Shown here piece after piece: positions 34,070 to 46,900 of a DNA stretch of 64,000 nt. The stretch is from Thinopyrum elongatum (taxonomy: Eukaryota > Streptophyta > Magnoliopsida > Poales > Poaceae). The DNA is taken from contig CM022298.1 in the NCBI GenBank assembly GCA_011799875.1, positions 726,794,181 through 726,858,180 on the forward strand, in the 5' to 3' direction. Within the stretch, counting starts at the first letter, position 1. Every line of letters starts with the position of its first letter. Position numbers and translations under genes: made by a program. Under the pieces are notes generated by a model. It had not been told where the DNA came from, searched no databases, and was given only the letters and a program-made list of their open reading frames with translations.

Positions 34070-35040
34070 TGTTAATCATGCATTTCAAAAATGTTGAATG
34101 TGTATAACAAAAATGTTGACCACGTATTAAAAAATGATGAAATCTTTAAAAATAATAATCAAAGCATTTGAAGAAATATTGAACAAGTATTTCAAAAATG
34201 TTAGACAAAGCATTTGAAAAGTTTTAAATGTGTATAGAAAAAATATTGACCGTGTATTAAAAGAATGATGAAATTTCTTGATCATGTATATAAAAATGTT
34301 AATTAAGCATTTGAAAAATGTTTAATGTGTATAGAAAAAATGTTGACCATGTATTAAAAAAATGATGATTTTTTTATCACGTATATAAAAAATGTTAATC
34401 GAGCATTTGAAAAAGTGTTCAACAAGTATTGAAAAATGTTAATCAAGCATTTGGTAGTGTTGAATGTGTATAGAAAAATGTGGACCATGTGTTAAAAAAA
34501 TGTTAATATTCCATTTCGAAAATGTTAATGAAACATTTGAAAAAAGTTAAATGTGCATAAAGAAACGTTGACCATAATTAAAAACATGATGATTTTTTAT
34601 CACGTATATAAAATGTTAATCAAGCATTTGAAAAGGTGTTCAACAAGTATTGAAAAATGTTAATCAAGCTTTTGTTAAATGTTGAATGTGTATAGCAAAA
34701 ATGTTGACCATGTGTTCAAAAAATGTTAATATTGCATTTTAAAAATGTTAATCAAACATTTGAAAAAATGTTAAATGTGCATATAAAAAATATTGACCAT
34801 GTATTAGAAAAATGATAATCTTGTATTTGAATAAGTTAATCAAACATATAAAAAGTATAAAAGTGTGCATAGAAAAAGTGTTACTATATATTCAAAAAAT
34901 GTTAATCTTGTATTTGAAAAATGTTAATGAAGCATGAAATAAAATTAAAAATGTGTACAGAGAAAATGTTGACCATGTATTAAGAAAACGTTAAATTTGT
35001 ATTGAAAATATGTTAAACGTGTATTAGAAAGATGTTTTTG
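34070..35040. repeat. Degenerate AT-rich tandem array
   Basis: Variants of AATGTTGACCATGTATTAAA and AATGTTAATCAAGCATTTGA alternate roughly 15-20 times with irregular spacing. It has no coding content. Confidence 0.8.
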
Positions 35041-35440
35041 TCATATACAAAAAAATGTAGAATGAAAACCAAAAGAAACAAAGAGAACAAAAAAATTAAA
35101 CCAAAAAGGAAATGAAATAAACCAAAGAATAAAATAAATGAAGAATAAAACCCAAGAAACAAATGCAGAAAGAATGAAAACAAAACAAAAAACCGGAGAA
35201 GAAAAAACAAAAGAAAACAAAAAAGTATTGAAAATCAAGAAAGAAACAAATAATCGAAAAAGAAGAAAAATGAGTAAGAAAAGAAAAACCAATAAAAACA
35301 ATGAAAGAAACAAAGAAAAAAAAGGAGAAGACAATAAAAAAACAAAAGAAAAGTGGGAAAAGAAAAAACCCGGTGAAAACCGAATCGAAATGAAAAAAAA
35401 GGAAAGAAAAAGTAAAAATAGGATAAGAAAATGAACCAGT
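35041..35440. repeat. Purine-rich low-complexity tract
   Basis: About 400 bases of A/G-rich sequence (AAAGAAAAAC-type). Long open frames on both strands here are products of low complexity, not genes. Confidence 0.85.
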
Positions 35441-35821
35441 ATAAAAACCGGCACTGTCTACTTCTAGTAGTCGCGCTCTATGTAGTAGAAACCAATTCGA
35501 TGGTGGCGCGGTGGCTCGCACGCAAACATTTTTCACTTAGTTTTTTCTAGAAAAAAAATGCTCTAGTGGCCGGCCCGACACTGTAGCCCTCGATGTGAGG
35601 GCCGCTGCCGTCTCTCTTAATGCAAGACATAGAGCTCGTGATAGCTTCCCTCCAGGACATCGGGCCAGTTAGCGATCAGATGGACAAGGATGACCAGGTT
35701 ACATGATCTGACAACCAAAAAGGCACAAGACATGAGAGGTTGAAAGGCACCCGGTTCAATGTCCTAATAATAAAGAGTACACCCTACAATTTTATGTGTT
35801 TATAGTTAAGATAAACAATAA

Positions 35822-36275
35822 TGCACACTAGAAATCTATGCGAAGGTATCTGTTAGAGACATGCCTTCTTGAGCTTTCTACAAGGATATTGCAATAATTG
35901 TGAAGACATAAAAACACATTGTAACACAATTAATGATGCATGCTAATTCTTTAAGGGATGTTATTTCGTCATTATTATGTTTTTAGATCAAGGAGAGTTT
36001 TAAATTCAACCAAGGTTTCTCTTGTCTGTATCTCAAATAAAATTCTAAGAAAAATGACAAACATACATTTTGTTCCAAAAATCAATTTCAGTTGAGCACA
36101 TGTGGATTTGCAAATATAGATACCTGAGTTATAACAAAGAACATTGTATCTTAAATTTTTAACATCAATGTTGCATTATTATTGATTGTCTTAAATATAG
36201 TAGAAAACATACTAATTATGATCTCATGTTGATCCAATAAATCATATACAGCTAAAAATGTTTGGTATAAAAATA
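35822..36275. repeat. AT-rich duplicated segment, copy 3
   Basis: Close relative of 6330-6860 (ATGCACACTAGAAATCTATG, GATCAAGGAGAGTTTTAAAT, CATATACAGCTAAAAATGTTTGG). It is nearer to copy 1 than to copy 2. Confidence 0.7.
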
Positions 36276-37009
36276 TGTGTTCCGGTGAGCAAGCTAACGG
36301 GTTTCATAAATTAATAGAGTAGAGAAAAATTATATATGCAATTTAAATTTAACGATGCCTGAGAATGACAAAAATCTTAAATTATGCAAATCGATAAGTC
36401 ACCTGCATTATAGCACTGCAAAATTAAAATAAGAGAGTGAGTCGCATGTTATATTAACACGGGGGAACTAGGAAGTGAACTTATAGTGGACGGTGGCTTC
36501 GGTGGACCTTATCCGAGCCATCCAACCATTTTTTGGGATTCTAGGACCTTTGGTTGTTTCTTAGCAATAGCCACTAGGTGCACTTAGAGTGCAGGAATGG
36601 AACAAATGTTTCGTCGCGTGGACATGTACGTGCGAACATAGCGAACTGGTAAATGCGACGCGATGGATGTATGAGTTGGTTGGCAATGAATTTGGAACAC
36701 TTGTGTGCAGTGTAGTGATACAAAAATTATAACATGGACGGCACAGTAATACATTAATCTAACAAACCTGTGCAAGACTAATGTTTTTAATAGAGTCCGG
36801 GTTGTGCATGTTTAATCCCTTCCCAAAAACCAGTTATTAAAAAAATAATTAATTATTTCACTAACACAAACTAGCACTAATAGAAATGTATATTAATCTA
36901 GCATCTTTTTCAGCCCTAATACCAGTGTTATAGTTAGAGAGGATGTTTGTAGACAATTGAACATTTTGACAGAAGATCTATCAGACAAATACTAGGTCTA
37001 CCCACCATG
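36276..37009. other. AT-rich intergenic; no gene seen
   Basis: No family-like ORF or repeat ends were recognised. Confidence 0.4.
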
Positions 37010-38240
37010 GTTGGGGTGGACCGTAGTGACTATTTCCAACACCTCATTGATAATTATGCCAGAGGCTGAAAGGATCGAAGGAAAACGTGTTATCCATGCA
37101 AGGCAAAGAAATTGTGTTGAACTCAGTAGCACAAGCTATTCCCTCATATGCCATGTCAGTATTTAAACTGCCCAAAGGAATTTGCAAATCAATAACTGAT
37201 GAGATGTGAAGATTTTGGTGGGGAGATAGTGAAGTAAGAAAAAGATGCATTGGTATGCATGGTGGAATATGTGCATCCCAAAGAAGAAAGGGGGCAATGG
37301 GATTTAGAGACTTGCATAGCTTTTAATCTTGCTATGTTAGCAAAGTAGTGTTGGCGTCTAATCCAAAACTCTAATTCATTGTGTGCACAGGCATTAAGTG
37401 CAAAATATTATCCTGATTGAAATATGTTGTTGGCTGGCCCCAAAAAAGGCTCTTCATATACTTGGCAAAGTATAGTCTTAGGGATCCAAACTTTTAACAG
37501 GGGATGTTTGCGGAGAGTTGGTAACGGCTCAAAGATAAATATCTGGCAAGATCCTTGGATTCCATCTAGTGTTTCAAGGAAGGTGATCACACCAAGGCGA
37601 TTTTTTTTACTAACAAAGGTGGAGGAATCGATCAACCCACATACTGGTCAATGGGATGAGGTACTCATATGTTATATATTTTTAACTCAGTGGATGTTAA
37701 TAGAATTCTGCAAATCCCTCCCCGAGTTGATATTGTAGAGGACTTTGTTGCATGGAACCACACATGGTCAGGATATTTCTCAGTGATATCTTCATATCAT
37801 GTTGAGTTTGATCACCAATATGGTCAACGACCACTACAAACTGATGGTGCCGGAAGTATTCAAGTAAATGAAATTTGGAAGGACACGTGGCGTAAGTCCT
37901 TGGTAAAGTCAAACATTTTAAATGGAAGGTACTACGTGGAGTACTTCCATGTTACGGCGTGCTAGCTAGTTGCCATATTCCTGTTACTGCCCAATGCCTG
38001 ATGTGCAAAATCGGGTTGAAGGATATACAACATTGCTTGTTCACTTGCACTAGATCGTTCAAAGTTTGGGCTGCTCAAGGCTTTGCTCGAGCGGGGAGTA
38101 GGAGTAGGTTCATCTGAAGATATAAAATAGAATGATATTGCGGAGGTGATTTTAACCAAGGGATGGGTAGTCAATAGTATTCAGTTGAGAGAGCGATGGG
38201 TCCTGCCAGACTCCATGTTTTGGTTGACGACCTATTAAGT
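37010..38240 (+). pseudogene. LINE fragment (region after reverse transcriptase)
   Basis: Broken frames read NSVAQAIPSYAMSVFKLPKG, FWWGDSEVRKR, then GSSYTWQSIVLGIQTFNRG and RRVGNGSKINIWQDPWIPS. These are characteristic of the segment between the reverse transcriptase and zf-RVT of plant L1-type LINEs. Several stops and shifts are present. No 5' part, and no clear poly-A end, was found. Confidence 0.75.
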
Positions 38241-38499
38241 GGTGACGGAACGTATCGTAGTCATAGGCCACTCTGACGCCACCTCCACCTCCGGTCGTTC
38301 TGACGCCTTCTCCCCCAACCCAGTCACCCCTACACCTTCTACGTTGCCCCCTCTCCCTTCCTCTTCCAGTAACATTGCCGACGAGCACTCCACGCTTGCA
38401 AGTTGCAACACCGAGCCACCACCTCCAAATGTCGTCGGCATCCACCCACTCCCACTTTCTAGCTTATACTTGAACTAGTCAAATTTGAGGAAACTTACT

Positions 38500-38990
38500 T
38501 GGTAAAGCATTTTCTTGCAACATCAGGATTTCTTCTCTTCAACTCTCACAAAAAAATGACATTGTACTGTATGCTAGCGTCTATAATATATTATTCCAAA
38601 AACTTTTAACTAATTGGTTGACAAGTAAAGAACAACACTAACCTTTTAATTAAATAATATTGGGGGTGTTTTTCAAAAAAAAGATGCTATTGTGCAAAAT
38701 GCATGCGATGAACGCAGGAAATATTTCTTAAAACAAATGGCACAAGACTACTTTGATTGAAAGTGCTAGTATTTTCATGCACATCAACTTTGTGGACACC
38801 ATTTATCATTTGCATTTCCCAGCTCAAATGTAGACTCATGCACAGATTTGAGAACAAAAAAACAGAGTGGTTAGAAATGATTTGCAGCAGTAGGGTAATA
38901 AACCAAACTAGAATAGAAATCATTTTTCCAATTGATGTTGGTGCTGTGAATACATACATAATATTGCGCTTCAAAAATTTAAAAAAGTTT
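38500..38990 (+). repeat. NLR 3'-flank duplicon, copy D
   Basis: Matches the flanks at 8480-8730 and 15650-15900 (CTAGCGTCTATAATATATT, AACTAATTGGTTGACA) and 28990-29200 (TTTCCCAGCTCAAATG, ATTTGCAGCA). No NLR coding sequence precedes it; a LINE is there instead. Confidence 0.65.
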
Positions 38991-40116
38991 TTTTGTTCAT
39001 AAATTTAAGAAAGTTTGTGTTTCCAGAATTTTGATAAATTTCTAAAAATAGTATGTGGTTTGCAATTTGTTCATCGGTTGTTGGGAATTTGTTAACAATT
39101 TTTTAAGAAGTGTTCAAGTTTGAAATATTTCATACACAATTTGGAATTCCAAATTTTTTGACAATAATAAAACAATGTTAGGACATAAGAAAATGTTCAT
39201 GTTGATTGATAATGACCGAAGTTGCAAATAACAGAAGCACTGAAATTAGGAATAATTACGGATGCACCGTCTGGCCTAGTCTGACACACTCCTCACAACT
39301 GGTGTTTTTTAGACTATGGATAAATGACCCCAAATTTTTTGAACAGGTTTCAAGAAGAATAATAAAGTTCAAAAAGGAGAAAACTGAATTAAGGAAAAAT
39401 GAGAAGAAAAACAATAAATAGAAAAGTAAAAAAGCCACGCAGGCTTTGGCCCAACTAGGAACGACATTGCTCCGGTCGAGCACCTATTGGCCTGGCTCCA
39501 GCACTGGCGGATTTGGAAAAAGTTCATCTATTAAAAAAATGTCCCCATTTTCAAAATTTGTTCACTTTTTTAAAAAAATACACAAATTTAAAAAATGTTC
39601 AGTGAGTTTCAAATAATGTTTGCGCTTTCAAAAAACATAATTTAAAAAATGTTTCTACTTTCAAAAAATTCTAGATAAATACGAAAAATGTTCGGGGAAA
39701 TTTCTGTATAATAAAATTTTAAAAGCACGAGAATTTTTTTTAAAAAAAAGAAACAAAAAGAGTAAAACGGAAAAATGACATTAAATAAAAAATGAACAGA
39801 AAAAAGAAAAAGAATAATAAAAAAAACCGGTAGTTCTTGTAGTCCGTGTTTCTTAGTTAGACGTTGAAGCTTATTAGCTCATGTGGCTAGTGACGAGCGG
39901 TCAATAGCGGGAGTTACGGGGTACGATCTGCCGCACTGCTGTTCCTTTTTTGGTTATTTTTTTCATAAATTCAAAAATTGTTTGGGAATTTAAAACATTG
40001 CTGGCATTTTGAAAATTTGTTCACAGTTTCTGTGAAATTGTTTGAAAATATTAAAAAACTTTCCGGATTTTGCGTTGTGTTTAGTTCTTAAACACTTTGG
40101 CTTCGGTTTTATCAGC
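38991..40116. repeat. AT-rich degenerate repeats, probable MULE-like remnant
   Basis: Repeated blocks of TTCAAAAAATTTGTTCAC type and homopurine runs resemble 34070-35440. No TIR or coding sequence was identified. Confidence 0.4.
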
Positions 40117-40195
40117 AACACTGGTCAGGCCGAGTGGTTTGTTGCGTTGCTCCACCAGCTGGAGGTTTTGAGATCGAATCCCTGTGAGGGGTGTT
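40117..40195 (+). other. tRNA-Leu(CAG)-like sequence (decayed tRNA or SINE head)
   Basis: The 5' AACAC pairs with the 3' GTGTT. GGCCGAGTGGTT resembles the A box/D arm of tRNA-Leu. CTCC-ACCAGCT-GGAG forms a four-pair anticodon stem with a seven-base loop and anticodon CAG. GATCGAATCCC resembles the B box. The T stem does not pair well and the D stem is weak, so it is not a functional tRNA by eye. It lies at the edge of an AT-rich repeat. Confidence 0.35.
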
Positions 40196-40214
40196 GTACC
40201 GAATCGGGACTCTA

Positions 40215-40257
40215 TTCCCTCCGTCCTGTATATAGACGTATTTTAGTCCGGAGGAAG
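40215..40257. mobile_element. Stowaway MITE remnant, 43 bp
   Basis: TTCCCTCCGTCCTGTATATA and TAGTCCGGAGGAAG are the two ends joined with almost no interior; TA flanks both sides (40213-40214 and 40258-40259). It is an internally deleted copy. Confidence 0.6.
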
Positions 40258-40384
40258 TATTTACAACACCGGACGGCCAAAAGAATACTGGAACTATGTG
40301 AAGCAGAGCAAAGAAAAGTCAGTCACACCCAAGTGACGGAACAAGAAAACAGAACAATCTAGGCCAGCTGCTTCTTGAAGTTCC

Positions 40385-40450
40385 GAGTTATAAGATCCCC
40401 TGATCATCCAAGCAGATAACTTCCCTTCTAGACAATGTCAAGGGAGATTC
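40385..40450 (-). pseudogene. SNF2 exon 19 fragment, copy D
   Basis: The stretch GAGTTATAAGATCCCCTGATCATCCAAGCAGATAACTTCC matches in part the 3' end of exon 19 (compare 40913-40955). It is short and stops after about 65 bases. It lies about 500 bases downstream (in gene sense) of the true SNF2 stop. Confidence 0.6.
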
Positions 40451-40915
40451 ATATGACGCTTATCAAGTTAATTGCAGAAAACATCACATTTTGACGGCCA
40501 GGTTTGCAGACTCAACAAACAATTGAAAATGAGTTTTGTGGGTATTCATTTTCCAGCTCAAATGTAGACTCAACAAACAATTGAAAACACAAAAACAGAG
40601 CAGTTGGAAATGATTTGCAGCACTAAGGTGCTCTAAACCAAACAAAATCAGACAAGATCCAAGTAATTTGCCAGCGCTGCTTCGCATGCTTAATAGGATC
40701 CGAGTAATTTTTGGCAATACATACTACACTCAAACCTACATCCCTGCCTCCTAGCCGTAGCCACCAATCATGCATCAGGTTACTATTTACAACGCCGGTC
40801 ATTCCACGGCCAAAACAATACGAATGTGGCAGTCAGTCCGTCACACCTCAGTGACCGACAACGAACAAATGAGTAAGTAGTCCAGTGCAGCAGCAGTTTT
40901 ACTTCAAGATCAGAG

Positions 40916-43900
40916 TTATAGGCTCTGATCGTCCAAGCAGATCACTTCAGGTGCCCCTCTGGACATCATCAACGACTCAGGAGAGGACTCGATCACTGTC
41001 AGCTTCTCGTCCAGATCGTGTATCTGCTTCTTCAGCTTCTCTCCACGGTCAGGCAGCCTCGATACCAGCGTCTGCAGCAGTTGACTTTTGTTATCAGCAA
41101 ACTATATTATAGATAGGCAGAAAAGACACTGATCTTTGCATGTTTCCAGGATAATTTACCGTGTTTGAAAGGGTTTGCGACAGCCGGTTGATTTTGGCCT
41201 TGATTTCCTCAGGGCTCTCTGAACTTGTATTGCTTGCAGAGTATGCTCTTGGAGTGAAGTCTTTTGGCTTGAAAGCATGGGCAGCGCTGCAAGAAAAATG
41301 ACAGTCAGGGTAATGTTGCCAGTTGCACTCACTTGATAGTCATCAATACTTAAAAAGATCGACAAGGTTTACCCATTGGCGACATAGTCCATCGAGGATG
41401 CCTTGTTGTACTGCCTGGCCATCATCAGCATGGCTGGGTGCTTGCTGCACACAAGAACATCATAACTGTTAGACATGGCTTGGAACATGACTGCTAGTGC
41501 TAGCTAAATAAAAATGAGCAACCAGAAGCAACATTGCCAGGTGTTGAAAGGCTGCAACACTAACCTCTCCAGAGCTTCAGGCTCCAACGAAGGCAAGACT
41601 GCTGTTTTGGAAAATAGGAGGCTGTGATGGCTTACACCCGCTATTCCTTGTCGTTCCAGAAACTCTATGTGCTCCCTCAGTGACTCATCCCTGAAAAACG
41701 CAGTACAGGTAGGTGAACAGATATCTCAAAAGACAGCAAGAATAATCACCAACATTTACTATCAGGAAACTACAATCAGAAACACATAGTAATCACATTT
41801 CTCTTTGGTACCCCAATGTTATCATAACTTAAAAAACTAAAGCCTTCCGTATATCAACATTTCTACATAACTTTTAGAGGAACCTCATCATTTAGTGTAC
41901 ATGTTCTTACAGATTAATACCACATATTAATCGAAACAAGTTGGTTATATTTCAAGTTTATGATAAAAATGTACGAAGCCCCCATTGTGTAAATGAAATG
42001 CCGGCATCAAATATCTAAGGACAATCGGCAAAAAAACTTTTCCAAGTATCACTTGGTCAACTAATCAAGATGAAAGTAACTCTGCCATAACTAACAGAAC
42101 AAAAAAATCTTACATGACAAGTTGCTGTCCATGCTCTTCTTGCAATTGCTTTTGTGTAAGGGAAACATCAAAACCTTGTTCTGGCAGACTAAAGAGCTCT
42201 TGAATGTCCTGAAGATATGCAAAGAATTAGCCACATTACCCAGAAGAAACAGATTTCGTCAAAGAAATGATAAGGAAGGGTATCAGGATCATCACCCTCT
42301 TGCTGAAGTAGCGTGTTTGTTCTTTCTGCTCTGTGGCTGTTCTAAACAAGGCCCCCTTGAAAACCTGGGGGAAAAGGGACCATGCGATTCAAGGAAGGGA
42401 GGTATAAAACTTAAAGCTAGAGGTGTTGTCTGAAAAACATTGGAGTAAAAGATTCTAGATCATATTTGAACCTGCAATTTATATATCTTTTCTTCGATGG
42501 TCCCAGACGTCATCAAGCGGTATACAATCACATCTTTGGTCTGACCAATTCGATAAGCACGATCCACGCTCTGATTGTCCGTACTGTAAAAGGAAGATTT
42601 GTAAGGGAACAAAATACTTGATGTGTGAAGCATTACATGAAACAAAAAGGGGAAACACTTGATCAGGAAGTGCACTGTTCGGGTACCTTGGATTCCAAGC
42701 AGGATCAACTACTATGACACGAGCTGCCTTGGTGAGTGTAAGTCCAAGCCCACCAACTTGTGTGGTCAGCAAAAATATTTGTGCTCCAGGCCCCTCTTGG
42801 AAGTCCTGGAGATACAAATCATAATACGTAAGCAACATAAAAGATATAGTCGAGTCCATGGTACAACACAGCACAAGAAAAGTGATGCGTGAATATTAAC
42901 CTTCACGATCCTTTCCCTCTCAGCAATCTTGGTAGTACCATCAATGCGTAAAAACTTGTAGCCCTCCAGTAATATAGCTTCCTGTTGCAATAGTCAAATA
43001 TGTCAAGTAAACAGGCCAAAGTAGGTAAGATAGGCCAAACTTGTAGCCTTCCAATAATGTAACTTCCACATTTCAAACATGATGATGATGGACAAAATCA
43101 ACAGCATTTGGGTGCAAATAGGGCAAAGAATAGATGCTGTTAGACGCAATTTGATCCCAGCAGTAGATAAAAATGCCAAAAGGCAAGTAGTCATGCTAAA
43201 GATCATTTTATCAGAACATTTGAACTCAAGCAGTTGTACTATTATTACTTGAATGATCTGGCTCTTATTGAGCAGGACTTGGACAGGAGGACTTGAATTA
43301 TCATGTTATCAGAAAGTGACTCGAAGGTGAATGTGCATACATTTTAATTCATTGTCTACGAAAAACACGGTCTTTTACTCTACTTACAGAGTTCATCGTG
43401 TATGTCCGTATGTGGAAATACAAAAGCAATAAAGGATGAAAGTCAATAACTATGCTTTGAATACAATATATCAAAAGAAAACGACATGCACTGAAAAGCA
43501 AACAAGAACAGACCTGAATAAGGTTTAGCATTTTGCGCGTCTGGGAAAAGATAAGGACATGGTGTCCCTCTTCAAGAAGTTTCCGCTGCAACATAAGATA
43601 CGAACCACTTAGTTTACGTAACAATTACTCCATCTGGTTCACAACTTTTAGGGAACTGAAGAGAGTACATTTCTACCAGCTACTACATGCATTCATAAAA
43701 AAAAACACTTACCAACAAGGACATGATGAAAATTAATTTGCATGAGACTTCCTCGCCGACTTGCAGCGCTTCGTCATCATGAGCCATGTCTGCAAGGTTC
43801 ATGGCCATTTTCTCTACCATACCCATATCCTTGTTATCCAACATTCCATCCATGCCTTCCATGCCTTCCAAGATGCCCTCAGCAGCTCTCTTGGTCAATA

Positions 43901-46900
43901 TCAATGGATGGTCGCATATTTTCTTCAATATCTGTTGAAGAACAAAAAAACAATGAATGATGAAGAGACTGACAAGATAAATAAGGGCAAAAGAATAAAA
44001 ATGTCTTCAATTTTATATACATGCCTTATACTTTGACAGAAGATCGCAAAAACAAAAGCCATATTTTGAATTCGAGTGGGTATATGATGAGCATAACATG
44101 AACAAGAACTGAAGGAGTACATGAAAGCAATAAGAGGACAGATAAAGGTGGACAAGATCGGTGCAAAGAAAAGGCTTTGACACTGATGCTTACCGTGATT
44201 GCAGCCAATGGTGATCCTTGCATTGATGAATGAACAAGATCACTGTTCAGAAAAGCTTCATATAGTTGCCTCTGCACCCAAAAGAAAGACAGGTCAAGAT
44301 TATCATTGGCCAATTATTCAACCAGTTTTACATTCAATTTACACCAGAATTTGTACCTGGCAAGCTGTTAGCCTCAGCCAAACAATTAGCTCATTCTTCT
44401 TGGAAAGTTTTTTATCATCTGCCGAACCAGTATCAAGAAACACTTCACTTTTCATACGACGCAAGAAGTATGGCTTTATCCGCTCCCTTAATGCCTATGA
44501 AGAGTATTCAAGTACCAAACAAGAAAACACATATTATAACAAGTTTAGTACGACAGACTTAGAGTGATAATCTGGAAGGATGAGTGTCATTTCAACAACA
44601 AAATGCAGCAAACTGAGATGGATTGATCTAAATGGCTTGTCATCATCTCATGGCTTAAACTAAAAGTGGACCCTAATTGGTCTGGAATTTGAATGCATTT
44701 TATACACATTGCTTCCACAGGTTATATCAGAGATGAATTTACCACTTTGCTAATATATTGGATACAGTTCGTGTAACATAAAACACAGTTGATGCCCAAC
44801 TTGTAATTTATCAGCAAAATTGCAAGAACAAAAACTAATGCTTCCAATTCAGGTATATATCAAACACCATAACATAGAGGAACATCTCATATCCAAATTA
44901 ATATAAACACCAAAAAATCAAAAAACATGCGGAAACACTAACATGTTGTCTGACCACAATAAGAGGAACAGGGCTTGGTGTCACCCATCTTTTGGATACA
45001 AAAAAAAGTATTACCTTTGCAACAGTTGAGCCTGTGTGCTTCTCTCGATTGGTGGCATTCTTGTCATTTCCTCGAATGATAGCAGATTCATATCTTGATT
45101 TGAACCTGCCATGTTCTCGAGATATAAATAACAGTAGATGGTGCAAAACAATGGGACAATGTTATGTAGGAGGAGAGTACTTACTCGTCCTTATCACCCA
45201 AGACCTCCGGGCAACAGAAATAGAAGAGAGCCCACATTTCCTGTAAGAAAACACGTGTTTATTTGCATTGGTAATAAGAGTGCAGAGCATATAGGAGCAT
45301 CTACGGCAAGAAGTATTAAGAACTTCAGATAGGCGGTACCTTTAAATTGTTTTGAATAGGAGTTCCACTTATGACGATGCGGTGGACACAAGGTATTTCG
45401 AGTAAGCTTTTGGCCCTTTGAGTACTCGGGTTCTTGATAATATGTCCCTCATCAAGAATAACATAGTTCCATAACTTGCCATCCTCGTCTTCATCAGCAT
45501 CATTATATGAGTCACCTCTGATCAGCTTGTCATACTTCCCTTCCACGTTGCCATTGTAGAAGTCACCTCTGATCAACTTGTAATTGTTACGGACAATGTC
45601 GTATGTTGTCAGTAGGATACCACCCTCCTGTAGAAGAGATAAGTTGTTAAAATAGCTGCCATGATTCATTAAAATATGTTTAGTGGTAAGATATTCTTCG
45701 AAATAGCCAATGCGAAAATGAATATCTGCCAATTCCCAGATATTGCAAATTTCAAAAACAGAAGAACCCAAGGTAAGAATGATTATGTTAAGAGTAGGAA
45801 AGCAGACCTTGAATGCATATTGAAGCTCAGAGTTGCGAACATTTACACTGGGACCAGAGTAACTGTGGAAACAAGGAACAAATTAGTGCTGATTGACAGG
45901 AGACTTGACATCAAGCAGGGAACAATAATATGTAATAGCGGATCTTACTCCCTAATCTTATGTTTGAGCCCGACAACTGAAAGTTCCTTCGTCCAATGAG
46001 TGAGAAGTGTCTTTGGCGCAACCACTAACACTCTCTTGATTAAACGGCAATGGAACAATCCAGCCAGGAAGGCGGAAACCTGCAAGATAGAAGTAAGGAT
46101 GCAAGTATTCTGTCAGCAAATTGCAGTCACATTGGACCACTTCATATTCATACTATACTGTGGCTGAAGGAAACAAGTGCAGATGAACTTTGTGGCAGAG
46201 AGCTAGCTAGGACACAACTATATATAAACATACAGTAGAAAAAAAAAAGCTATTCTTCTGTCTGATGATGGTTTCTTTCAGTTCCACAAATGCAGAAACT
46301 AAAGGGCACAAAGGATGCAGGTGCTCAAACAAATTATGTACCACTACTACCAAAAATAAGCACGCATGTGTTTGCTGCAAGAAAAAAAACATGAAGGTAT
46401 AGACAGCAAACCCTCGCCACATTCTAATGCCATAATACATAGGGTATACACAGCTCCAATCAATAGTTATAATTCTGAGAACTGAGATAAATAGGGTCAT
46501 CACAATACTTAAAATCCATCAATGGCAGCCCTAGATATTCATTTGATCCTTGTTCTAATCAAATGATAATTAACAGGATATGAATCATTGAGATTGGAAA
46601 CAGAATGAAGGAAGGGGTTAAACAGACGGACCTGCATGGTCTTGCCGAGACCCATGTCATCCCCAAGGATGCCTCCAGTTCCCCTGCAATGCAGAACCCA
46701 GAGCCACTTGAGGCCCTCGCGCTGGTGGGGATACAGCATCTTGAAAATGCTTCCTGGGAGCTTGTATGGCTTGATCATTTTGCCGCACACGGTGGGCTCC
46801 ATCTTGAAATCCTCTGTTTTCTCCCAGCCAACATCCTTCTCAGTGTCATCAGCGGCACGGTTCTCCTTCTCCTCGCTGACACTGTCGTCGTCTTCAAAAT

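Larger units (their letters stand above)
32360..35590. mobile_element. Mutator-like AT-rich element (interrupted), limits approximate
   Basis: GC-rich arms (for example 33030-33083 continuing after the hAT insert at 33798-33930, and 35440-35590) enclose AT-rich repetitive arrays. Such composition is typical of non-autonomous MULE-like elements in Triticeae. I did not find matched terminal repeats or a 9-bp duplication, so limits and family are inferred. Confidence 0.35.

Noticed and set aside
35013..35536. Long hydrophobic open frames on the minus strand and a lysine-rich frame on the plus strand
   Set aside because: They arise from the low-complexity homopurine tract; composition alone explains them and no domain is present.
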